NCBI RefSeq assembly: GCF_030825785.1
Contig: NZ_JAPJPG010000013.1
Coordinates: 1 to 42,713 of the forward strand
Direction of reading: 5' to 3'
DNA from: Anaerococcus sp.
GTDB taxonomy: Bacteria > Bacillota > Clostridia > Tissierellales > Peptoniphilaceae
DNA length: 42,713 bases
Part shown: positions 17,231 to 24,809 of the stretch, in pieces
Position numbering within the stretch: the first letter of the stretch is position 1
Layout of the letters: every line of letters starts with the position of its first letter
Made by a program: the position numbers and the translations under genes
Notes under the pieces: generated by a model
Databases searched by the model: none
What the model was told of the DNA's origin: nothing
What the model saw: only the letters and a program-made list of their open reading frames with translations

Positions 17231-18107
17231 AATCTTCTCCTTTGTATTCTTCTAGGCTTTCTTTTAGGTTTCTCCTACATATTTCGTAAAGAATTTGGGT
17301 ACGAAGAGCCTTGCTCGCTCTCCATGAGTTTCTTGGAGATAGTTCTTCTAGGGCAAGTTTGGCAAAGGCTGTTATATTTTCATCATCAAAAATCTTTCCA
17401 ACAAATTCTTCTTCAGCCTTATAGACTCTGACTGGAACTGTAGATGCTACCCCGTAGCAAGCCTTGATTTTCTCGATCTTTCCCTCATCATCTACCTTTA
17501 CCATAGTCGCACAAGAGCTTGTCGCTATATCCATGGCTTTTCTCATAGCGTATTTAAAGTATTTACCAGAATAGCCCTTGTAGTTTTCTTTCTTTATAGT
17601 AAAGCTTTTGACAAATTCATTTGGCTTTAGGTCAACTTGGCCCAGACCTATATAAAAGTCTGTAATAGGCATTGTTCTTTCGCCTTCAGCACTTACTATA
17701 TTTACTAAGGCGTCTAGGCAAAATAGCATTGGAGCGGAGTCTGCTGAAGGAGCAGCATTACATACATTGCCCCCGATTGTCGCAGCATTTCTTAGCTGTG
17801 GGCCTCCTGCTGTAAGGACAGCCTTTCCTAATTGGTTTATGTTTTCTTTTATAATTAGATTATCTGCTATGTGGGTGAAAGTCGCCATAGCTCCTATTTC
17901 TATAGATCCTTCTTCATCTATTGATATTTGACTTAATTCATTTATTAGATGGATTGATAAGAGTTTTGGTGATTCGATAGATCCTTCTCTTAGCTTGACT
18001 AAAACATCTGTCCCACCTGCTATGATTTTAAGTTCAGGATCTTCTTTTAATAAGTTCGTAGCTTCTCTTATGGAATAAGCTTCTTTTATTTCTTTGATAT
18101 CGTACAT
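17220..18107 (-). CDS. xdhB: Xanthine dehydrogenase-family FAD subunit
   Basis: 295 residues. The FAD-binding middle subunit: IAGGTDVLVKLREG near residue 30 binds the pyrophosphate, and AATIGGNVCNAAPSADSAPM near 108-127 is the second FAD motif of the CO dehydrogenase flavoprotein family. It hands electrons to the final acceptor. AAGGAGGG lies just upstream of the ATG, 10 bp after xdhA. Order Mo-FAD-FeS matches E. coli xdhABC. Confidence 0.93.
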   Translation of the reverse strand: MYDIKEIKEAYSIREATNLLKEDPELKIIAGGTDVLVKLREGSIESPKLLSIHLINELSQISIDEEGSIEIGAMATFTHIADNLIIKENINQLGKAVLTAGGPQLRNAATIGGNVCNAAPSADSAPMLFCLDALVNIVSAEGERTMPITDFYIGLGQVDLKPNEFVKSFTIKKENYKGYSGKYFKYAMRKAMDIATSSCATMVKVDDEGKIEKIKACYGVASTVPVRVYKAEEEFVGKIFDDENITAFAKLALEELSPRNSWRASKALRTQILYEICRRNLKESLEEYKGEDYED

Positions 18108-18117
18108 TTATCCCTCC

Positions 18118-20412
18118 TTATAAATCATTGTCTATGAGTCCATTTTCCTTAAATAATGGGAAGAGGACGTGTGGGGTCATAGGTATCTTGTTTACTGATA
18201 TTCCAGTTGCGTTTAGAACCGCATTTCTTATAGCTGGTGCTGGAGAGCATGTTGGTGGCTCACCCAAGGACTTGGTGTGATAAGGAGAAGTTGGTTCTGG
18301 GTTTTCTATAAAGTAAACTTCAAACTCTGGTGTATCCGCAATTGTTCCTAGCTTGTAGTCTAGGAGGTTGTTGTTTAGGACTCTTCCCTTATCATTGTAT
18401 TTCATCTCCTCTGTTAGGGCGAAGCCTACTGCCATGCTCATTCCTCCGTGGGCCTGGGCCTCGGCAAGTTGTGGATTGATGATATTTCCTGCATCGTGAA
18501 CATTTATTAATTTCACTACTTCAACCTTGGCAAGGTCTATGTCGACTTTAACTTCAGCAAAGCTTGCCCCAAATGAGAAGGCATTAGTCCTGATTGTGTG
18601 GGTTGTCTCTGCTGTGATGTGTTGGTTCTCAGTCTTTAGGGTGTAAAGGGACTCTGTAGCGAGATCTTCCATAGTAAGAAGCTTCCTGCCGTCAGTTTTC
18701 CTAACTATAGTAGAATCAACTATATCGAGATTATTTGAAGTAATTCTAGTCTGTAGATAAGCTTGGTCTAGGATTTTATCCTTAAGTTCCTTGGCAGTCT
18801 TCGTTATAGAAAAGCTTGCCATGTAGGTTTGACGAGATGCGTAAGCTCCAAGACCAAATGGGGATATATCTGTATCTTGAGTCGATATGATATGGATATC
18901 TTCTATTCTCATACCAAGTGAGTCTGCTGCCATTTGGGTAAAGGCAGTATCAGCTCCCTGGCCTATTTCTGTTTCAGGTAGTTGGATTTGAACAGACCCG
19001 TCCTCATTTACAATCATCCTACAAGAGGAAGACTCTAGGGATATTGGGAATACTCCTGTGTTGTACCAATAGACAGCACAACCTATACCGTATCTTATAT
19101 TTCCTGTTTGGTTTTTGTATTTTTCCTTCTTTGCGTAATAGTCAATGGCTTCTGCTCCCTTTTCTAGACAGTCTCTGAAGGAATCGTAATAGTTTTCATT
19201 GTGAGAGAAGGGATCTACATAGCCTTTTGGCATGACATTTCTAAGCTTTAGTTCTAGTGGATCCATGCCTAGGGCCTTGGCCACATCGTCGTGGTGGGCT
19301 TCGTAGGCAAACATGGCTTGAGGGATACCGTAACCTCTCATGGCTCCACCTGTTGGAAGGTTGGTATAGATTGAGTAGGCATCTCCCTTGATATTCTCAC
19401 AAGGATAGAGTTGATGGAAGCAGTTTAATCCCTTGGCGGCTATAGAGTGGCCGTGGGATGCGTAGGCTCCTCCATTAGAGTAAGTTTCTACTCTTCTTGC
19501 GACATAATCTCCATTTTTTCTAACATAAGATTCTATATGGATTTTCATAGCGTGTCTTGTTCTGGTTGAGACAAAGGTCTCTTCCCTAGATGGAAGAAGC
19601 TTAACAGGATGACCTCCAACTTGGGTTGTAAGGAAGGCACAAAGTGGCTCGTACAAGGCATCTTGCTTGTTGCCGAATCCTCCCCCTATGTATGGCTTAA
19701 TAACTCTAATCTTTCCCCAACCAAGTCCTAGGGCTTGGCCGATTACTCTTCTTATGATGTGAGGGATTTGGGTTGAGGCAACTACTACAATCTTGCCTGA
19801 CTTCTCATAGGCGTATACATCTGGATTTTCCAAATGAGAGTGAGATATTATAGGTGTCTCATAATCTCCAACCACCTTGATTAGTCCTTCTTCCTTGATA
19901 GCTTTTTCGAAATCTCCCCTGTTATTTGTACTATGTTTTAGGATATTGTCAGGGCTTTCCTCATGGATAGGGACCTTGACATCCTTGATTGAATCGAGGG
20001 CGTCGAAGTTTGCAGGATACTCTTCATATTCTACTACGATTTTCTTTAAGGCTTGCTTGCAAGCTACTTCGTCACGACCTATAACTACAGCGACATCGTC
20101 TCCGTAATATCTAATATGCTCATTGAGTAGGAGCCTATCAGCTACGTCTTGGTGGTCCTTTTCGGTCGACCAAGGGTGACCTGCTGTTGGGAATTGAATC
20201 TTTGGTACGTCAAAACAAGTTACTATCTTGACAACACCTGGAACCTTCATAGCTTCTTTTGTATCTATACTTAAAACCTTGCCGTGTGCTATGGTTGAAT
20301 GGTAGATCTTCGCAGTATATGCGTCTTTTGGAACGAGGTCTTCGGTAAACTTAGCCCTACCTGTAACCTTGTCAAAAGCATCTACTCTCTTGATTTTTTT
20401 GCCTACGTACAT
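18118..20412 (-). CDS. xdhA: Xanthine dehydrogenase-family molybdenum-binding subunit
   Basis: 764 residues. The catalytic subunit, which hydroxylates purines at a Mo-pterin site. Molybdopterin-contact motifs GGGFGNKQDALYEP and GGAMRGYGIPQ are visible, and the general-base Glu is in KSLGEPP (E718). Length fits single-domain Mo subunits of the YgeS/XdhA/XdhD group rather than fused eukaryotic XDH. Substrate (xanthine, hypoxanthine or a urate-derived purine) cannot be read from sequence; the neighbours point to purine breakdown. In related clusters the enzyme may carry labile selenium; no selenium-maturation gene is seen here. Confidence 0.9.
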   Translation of the reverse strand: MYVGKKIKRVDAFDKVTGRAKFTEDLVPKDAYTAKIYHSTIAHGKVLSIDTKEAMKVPGVVKIVTCFDVPKIQFPTAGHPWSTEKDHQDVADRLLLNEHIRYYGDDVAVVIGRDEVACKQALKKIVVEYEEYPANFDALDSIKDVKVPIHEESPDNILKHSTNNRGDFEKAIKEEGLIKVVGDYETPIISHSHLENPDVYAYEKSGKIVVVASTQIPHIIRRVIGQALGLGWGKIRVIKPYIGGGFGNKQDALYEPLCAFLTTQVGGHPVKLLPSREETFVSTRTRHAMKIHIESYVRKNGDYVARRVETYSNGGAYASHGHSIAAKGLNCFHQLYPCENIKGDAYSIYTNLPTGGAMRGYGIPQAMFAYEAHHDDVAKALGMDPLELKLRNVMPKGYVDPFSHNENYYDSFRDCLEKGAEAIDYYAKKEKYKNQTGNIRYGIGCAVYWYNTGVFPISLESSSCRMIVNEDGSVQIQLPETEIGQGADTAFTQMAADSLGMRIEDIHIISTQDTDISPFGLGAYASRQTYMASFSITKTAKELKDKILDQAYLQTRITSNNLDIVDSTIVRKTDGRKLLTMEDLATESLYTLKTENQHITAETTHTIRTNAFSFGASFAEVKVDIDLAKVEVVKLINVHDAGNIINPQLAEAQAHGGMSMAVGFALTEEMKYNDKGRVLNNNLLDYKLGTIADTPEFEVYFIENPEPTSPYHTKSLGEPPTCSPAPAIRNAVLNATGISVNKIPMTPHVLFPLFKENGLIDNDL

Positions 20413-20449
20413 ATTCTTTCCTTTCTAATACTTACGACTATTTACAAAT

Positions 20450-20467
20450 AATATATCATATTTTAAG
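20450..20467 (-). promoter_or_regulatory. Possible xdhA promoter (extended -10)
   Basis: Minus strand ATATGATATATTATT: TGA-TATATT reads as an extended -10 about 40 bp upstream of the xdhA ATG. No good -35. The segment TGATATATTA is one base off the centre of the palindrome at the ygeX promoter (TGATATATCA). Having a terminator directly upstream makes a separate xdh promoter likely. Confidence 0.4.
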
Positions 20468-20489
20468 ATGAATTGATAGTTTCGGCCAC

Positions 20490-20525
20490 AAAAATACTCC
20501 CAAATCATATATAATTTGGAAGTAT
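20490..20525 (-). terminator. Intrinsic terminator between NCS2 permease and xdhA
   Basis: Minus strand: ATACTTCCAAAT / ATTTGGGAGTAT (20525-20494) with one mismatch, 8-nt loop, then TTTTTG. It lies just after the permease stop and separates it from xdhABC. Confidence 0.85.
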
Positions 20526-20530
20526 ATAAA

Positions 20531-21880
20531 TTAATTTTCTTTTATCTTTTCTTCCCTATCCTTTGGAAGAAGAAGACTCATTACTATAGCTATAACAAAT
20601 ACGTTAGCTACTGGGTTTGATGAGAAAACATCCCTAAAGAGAGCTGGAAGTTGTTGGTAGATTTCCGGAATTTGGGTAAAACCAATTCCAATACTCAAAG
20701 ATAGGGCTGCTATAGTAGTATTTCTTTGGCTAAATCCGCAATTAGCGATCATTCCAATACCACTTACCACGATTGAACCAAACATCATTATAGTACATCC
20801 TCCAAGAACTGGTTCTGGTAGAGTTGCAAATAGAGCACCGATTTTAGGGAAAAGTCCCGCAAGGATTAAGGTAAGAGCACCAAACATTATAGTAAATCTG
20901 TTAACTACCTTAGTCATTGTGACAAGACCAACGTTTTGACTAAAAGATGTGATTGGAGCACAGCCAAAAAGACCGGAAACCGCACTTAGGAAACCATCAC
21001 AAGCAAGAGATCCTTGGATTTCTCTTTCAGTAATATCACGACCCAAACCACCAGCACAAACCGCAGTAGTATCTCCAATAGTTTCTGCCGCAGATACCAA
21101 AAATACAACAACCATGGCTATAATCGCACTTAAGTTAAATTGTGGTTTGAAAGGCATAAACTTAGGTATAGAAAAGAAACTTGCCTCGGCAATTGGTGAA
21201 AAGTCAACCATGCCCATAAAGACAGCTATTATGTAACCAACTATAAGACCAAAGAGAACAGAAAGTTGTTTCCAAAAGCCCTTAGCCAAAGAATTAAAGG
21301 ATAAACAAGAAATTAAAGTAATAGTTCCAAGAAGAAGATTCCTAGTAGAACCAAAATCACTCGCTCCATTTCCTCCTCCAAAAGATGCTGCACCGACACT
21401 AAGTAGAGAAAACCCAATCGCTGTAACAACACAAGCTGAAACTATTGGTGCTATAAACTTTCTCCAGTATTTTGCAAGAAGACCCAAGGTCCCTTCTATA
21501 ATACCGCCGACAATGATTGCTCCAATCATAGTTTCGTAGTTAAAATTAGTAGAAACATAAATTAAAGATGCCAAAAAAGTAAAACTTATCCCCATGATAA
21601 CTGGAAGTCTAGAACCGATTTTCCATACAGGATAAAGCTGAATAAGAGAGCCAATACCTGCTACGAACATAGCATTTTGGATAAGAGATGCTAGGTCAAT
21701 ATCAAGATCAGGATTTGCCGCTGTTGCTGCCCCTACGACAATAATAATTGGAGCAAGGTTTGCAACAAACATAGCCAAAACGTGCTGGATACCAAAAGGA
21801 ATTGCCTTGGCTATAGGAACCTTGCCATCAAGTTGGTAAATATTGTCAATACTTACACTAGAATTTGTTTCAGATTTCAT
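20531..21880 (-). CDS. NCS2-family purine (urate/xanthine) permease, first copy
   Basis: 449 residues, about 14 hydrophobic segments. NCS2 hallmarks: N-terminal FGIQHVLAMFVANLAP with the conserved QH, VSAAETIGDTTAVCAGGLGRD (the ET-GD substrate site), and SFSQNVGLVTMTKVVNRF with NxGLxxxTxxxxR. These match the xanthine/urate branch (YgfU/XanQ/PbuX) rather than uracil UraA. It should import urate or xanthine with protons. It has its own promoter, operator palindrome and terminator, so its expression is separate from the ygeX unit and from xdhABC. GGGAGG precedes the ATG. Confidence 0.9.
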   Translation of the reverse strand: MKSETNSSVSIDNIYQLDGKVPIAKAIPFGIQHVLAMFVANLAPIIIVVGAATAANPDLDIDLASLIQNAMFVAGIGSLIQLYPVWKIGSRLPVIMGISFTFLASLIYVSTNFNYETMIGAIIVGGIIEGTLGLLAKYWRKFIAPIVSACVVTAIGFSLLSVGAASFGGGNGASDFGSTRNLLLGTITLISCLSFNSLAKGFWKQLSVLFGLIVGYIIAVFMGMVDFSPIAEASFFSIPKFMPFKPQFNLSAIIAMVVVFLVSAAETIGDTTAVCAGGLGRDITEREIQGSLACDGFLSAVSGLFGCAPITSFSQNVGLVTMTKVVNRFTIMFGALTLILAGLFPKIGALFATLPEPVLGGCTIMMFGSIVVSGIGMIANCGFSQRNTTIAALSLSIGIGFTQIPEIYQQLPALFRDVFSSNPVANVFVIAIVMSLLLPKDREEKIKEN

Positions 21881-21911
21881 AGAATCCTCCCTTTCGTTTT
21901 CTTCATGAATA

Positions 21912-21945
21912 ATTGTATCACAAAATATTTTACTGTAAAATATTT
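21912..21945 (-). promoter_or_regulatory. Promoter and perfect palindromic operator of the first NCS2 permease
   Basis: Minus-strand -35 TTTACA (21939-21934), 16-bp spacer, -10 TACAAT (21917-21912) with TGA extension. A perfect inverted repeat with 11-bp arms AAATATTTTAC / GTAAAATATTT and one central base (21923-21945) covers the -35 and most of the spacer. Position and symmetry suggest a repressor site. The binding protein is not known. Confidence 0.7.
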
Positions 21946-22030
21946 ATTTTCATAAACTAAAAAGGAAGATAACTCGGGAAAACCTAGGCTAATTTATATT
22001 TCATAAATAATAGCTCTCTTTAAAAATAAG

Positions 22031-22056
22031 CAAAGAAAAACGCCACTTTCATGGCG
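22031..22056 (-). terminator. Intrinsic terminator after the second NCS2 gene
   Basis: Minus strand: CGCCA-TGAAAG-TGGCG (22056-22041) then TTTTTCTTTG. It lies about 10 bp after the stop and ends the ygeX-to-NCS2 unit. Confidence 0.85.
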
Positions 22057-22065
22057 ATTCTTTTA

Positions 22066-23442
22066 TTACTTATCCATCATTTCTCTTTCACGTTCTTCTT
22101 CTTCAATAGTCTTCTTTGGAAGAATTATATTTAGGAAGAAAACTATAAGAGTTGAAAGAACTACAGGTGATGAAATAAATATCATTCTGAACCATTCTGG
22201 GAATTGCTCGATTGCTGCTGGGTTTACCTGGGTGATTCCCATACCTAGTGCGATTGCAAGTCCAGTTATAGTTACATTTCTCACACTCATCTCATCAGAT
22301 GTAATAAGTCTCATTCCACTCATAGTGATTTGGGCAAATACTGTTACCGTCGCTCCGCCTATTACAGCTTGTGGTACAGAAAGCATTAGAGCACCAAACT
22401 TTGGAATAAATCCTGCTATAAGTATCATTATTGCAGTAAGCTTAAGCACGTGTCTTGAAACAACCTTTGTTAGAGATACTATACCAACGTTTTGTGAATA
22501 AGATGCTGTTGGAAGTCCTCCAAAGAAGGCTGATACCATATTTGTAAGACCGTAGCCCTTGATTCCTCCCTCAAGTTCCTTCTCTGTTGGTTGTCTGTCA
22601 AGTCCACCTGTTGTGGTAGAAGAGAAGTCTCCTACTGCCTGGATGGAGTTAACTGTAAACATTACCGCCATTGTGATACAAGCATCTAGGTGGAAGTCTA
22701 AGCTAAAAGGCATAACTTTAGGAATTGTAAGCCATGCTGCATCAGATAGCTTAGAGAAATCCACTATACCAAAGGCAAGAGAAGCGATGTAACCTGCTAC
22801 GATCCCTATAAGGATTGCAGAAAGTTTCACAAGACCCTTACCAAACATATTACAAATAAGAACAACTGCAAGAGTTATGAAGGCTACTATCCAATAGACC
22901 ATTGCTCCTTGGTTAGGGTTTCCATTTCCTCCTGCCATATAGTTTAAGGCAACTGAGTAAAGGGAAAGACCTATTGTAAGAACAACTGTTCCCGATACCA
23001 TTGGTGGGAAATATTTGTAGAGCCTTTTAATATTCATTCCAACAAGGAAGGCTATAACACCGCCTACTATCTGGGAGGCAAAGACTGCGCCTATGCCGTA
23101 CTTGACTGCAACTGAGTTAATTACAGGTATATAGGCAAATGACACTCCCATTATCATAGGAAGCCTTGATCCAAGTCCAAGTTTAACTATTGGGTAAAGT
23201 TGGAGGAAGGTAGCAAGGGCTGCCACAAACATTCCTGCTTGGATAAGATAAATCGACTCTGCCCCTGTTAGGGCATGTTCTGTATTAGCCAAGGTATTCG
23301 TCAAAACGATTGCAGGCAGTGTATTACCCACAATCATTGCCAACAAGTGCTGAAGGGCTATGGGGAAGGACTTCTTAAATTCAGGCTTACCATCAAGGTC
23401 AAACAATGACTTTGATACAGCTTGATTAGTATTTTTTTCCAT
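22066..23442 (-). CDS. NCS2-family purine (urate/xanthine) permease, second copy
   Basis: 458 residues, about 14 membrane segments. It has the same family hallmarks as the neighbouring permease: FPIALQHLLAMIVGNTLPAI, VNSIQAVGDFSSTTTGGLDRQ at the substrate site, and SYSQNVGIVSLTKVVSRHVL. Substrate-site residues differ (QAVGD against ETIGD), so the two probably differ in substrate preference, for example urate against xanthine; this is inference. It sits 38 bp after ssnA with AAGGAG upstream and is the last gene of the ygeX-led unit. Confidence 0.9.
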   Translation of the reverse strand: MEKNTNQAVSKSLFDLDGKPEFKKSFPIALQHLLAMIVGNTLPAIVLTNTLANTEHALTGAESIYLIQAGMFVAALATFLQLYPIVKLGLGSRLPMIMGVSFAYIPVINSVAVKYGIGAVFASQIVGGVIAFLVGMNIKRLYKYFPPMVSGTVVLTIGLSLYSVALNYMAGGNGNPNQGAMVYWIVAFITLAVVLICNMFGKGLVKLSAILIGIVAGYIASLAFGIVDFSKLSDAAWLTIPKVMPFSLDFHLDACITMAVMFTVNSIQAVGDFSSTTTGGLDRQPTEKELEGGIKGYGLTNMVSAFFGGLPTASYSQNVGIVSLTKVVSRHVLKLTAIMILIAGFIPKFGALMLSVPQAVIGGATVTVFAQITMSGMRLITSDEMSVRNVTITGLAIALGMGITQVNPAAIEQFPEWFRMIFISSPVVLSTLIVFFLNIILPKKTIEEEEREREMMDK

Positions 23443-23480
23443 AATTTCTCCTTAAGTATATTATGTATTTCCAATCCAGC

Positions 23481-24800
23481 CTAAAGTTTAGGCCAGATTT
23501 TTTTTGCTCTTTGTCTTGATTTTTCGTGGATTGCTTTTTGATCGACTGTCTTAATTTTCCTATCAGCCATTACTACTTTGCCATTGATGATAGAATCTGT
23601 TACACATTTTCCGCTTAGGCCGAAAAGGACATGGCCTGGCCAGTTATTTTTTTCTAAAGGAGTTATCGGATCATAGTCTAGGGCTATGATATCAGCGTAG
23701 GCTCCTTCTTCGATTCTTCCTACTGGCCTTTTGAGAAATCTTTCCATAATCTTTGGATTGTTCTCAAATTGCATCTTGATAGCTTCGGCAAAGCCCTTGG
23801 TTGGATCGTGGTTTTCGTGAGTGATGAGTACCTTAGCCACCTTCATTGATTCAAACATGTCGTTGGTATAGGCATCTGTCCCAAGTCCAAGGAGGATATC
23901 TTTATCCAGCATCCTTACTGTTGGAGGTGCTCCTACGGCATTATTCATATTGCTTTCTGGATTGAATACTGCCATAGTATTTTTCTCTTTTAGGATATCC
24001 ATCTCTCTTTCGTTGATGTGAACGTTGTGGATAGAGAGGGTCTTATCGTTAAAAATTCCGTAGGCATCAAGCCTATCTACGATCCTCTTCCCACTCATCT
24101 TTACTGTTTCCCACTCATCTTCTATGCCTTCAGCTATGTGGACATGGTAGCCAGAATCGACCTCTTCCATGGCCTTTTGGCATTTTGCTAGGGTCTCATC
24201 TGATAGGGTGAAGGAGGCATGAAGACCAAAGAGAGCACTTAGCATATCGTCTCTTTTTTCTGCTTCCTTAATCCAATTGATGTTTTCAGCAATACCTAGG
24301 TCTCTTTTCTCCATTCCGTCCCTATCGGATACTTCATAGCAGAGGCTTGCTCTGATTCCAAGATCTGTCGCAGCATCCGCCATGGTAGATAGGGATCCTT
24401 CTATAGCATTTGGTCCTGAATGGTGGTCGATAATGGTTGTCACACCGTTTTGAATTGATTCCATAAAGGTTGTTAGAGCATTTAGCTTAACATCTTCCAA
24501 AGTTAGTTCTTTATCTAGAGCCCACCAGAGGTTTTCTAGAACGTTAAAGAAGTTATCAGTAGGCTTTGATACAGACATCCCCCTCGCATAGGCAGAATAA
24601 GCATGGGAGTGAGCACATATTAGGCCTGGCATTACAAGTTTATCAGAAAAATCTAGGACATCTTCACCTGGATTTTCTTTTTTAATCTTGTCAAAGTCTC
24701 CAATTTCTTTTATGATGTTTTCCTCTATAAGGATTGCCGCATCTTCATAGAAATTGTTAGCCTTATCGTTGGTAATAATAGTCTTTGCCTTAATTATCAT
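23481..24800 (-). CDS. ssnA: Putative amidohydrolase SsnA
   Basis: 439 residues, a metal-dependent hydrolase of the guanine deaminase/atrazine chlorohydrolase superfamily. Metal ligands are visible: H64 and H66 (CAHSHAYSAYARG), H in GLHASFTLS, H in YHVHIAEG, and D in LGLGTDAYTND. SsnA is a marker of purine-degradation and selenium-dependent molybdenum hydroxylase clusters, and genetic work in gut bacteria links it to urate catabolism; its exact substrate is unsettled. AAGGAG precedes the ATG, 9 bp after ygfK. Confidence 0.92.
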   Translation of the reverse strand: MIIKAKTIITNDKANNFYEDAAILIEENIIKEIGDFDKIKKENPGEDVLDFSDKLVMPGLICAHSHAYSAYARGMSVSKPTDNFFNVLENLWWALDKELTLEDVKLNALTTFMESIQNGVTTIIDHHSGPNAIEGSLSTMADAATDLGIRASLCYEVSDRDGMEKRDLGIAENINWIKEAEKRDDMLSALFGLHASFTLSDETLAKCQKAMEEVDSGYHVHIAEGIEDEWETVKMSGKRIVDRLDAYGIFNDKTLSIHNVHINEREMDILKEKNTMAVFNPESNMNNAVGAPPTVRMLDKDILLGLGTDAYTNDMFESMKVAKVLITHENHDPTKGFAEAIKMQFENNPKIMERFLKRPVGRIEEGAYADIIALDYDPITPLEKNNWPGHVLFGLSGKCVTDSIINGKVVMADRKIKTVDQKAIHEKSRQRAKKIWPKL

Positions 24801-24809
24801 AATTTCTCC

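Noticed and set aside
18118..20412. Selenocysteine in the XDH Mo subunit
   Set aside because: No in-frame TGA occurs; any selenium in this enzyme class is a labile ligand, not selenocysteine.
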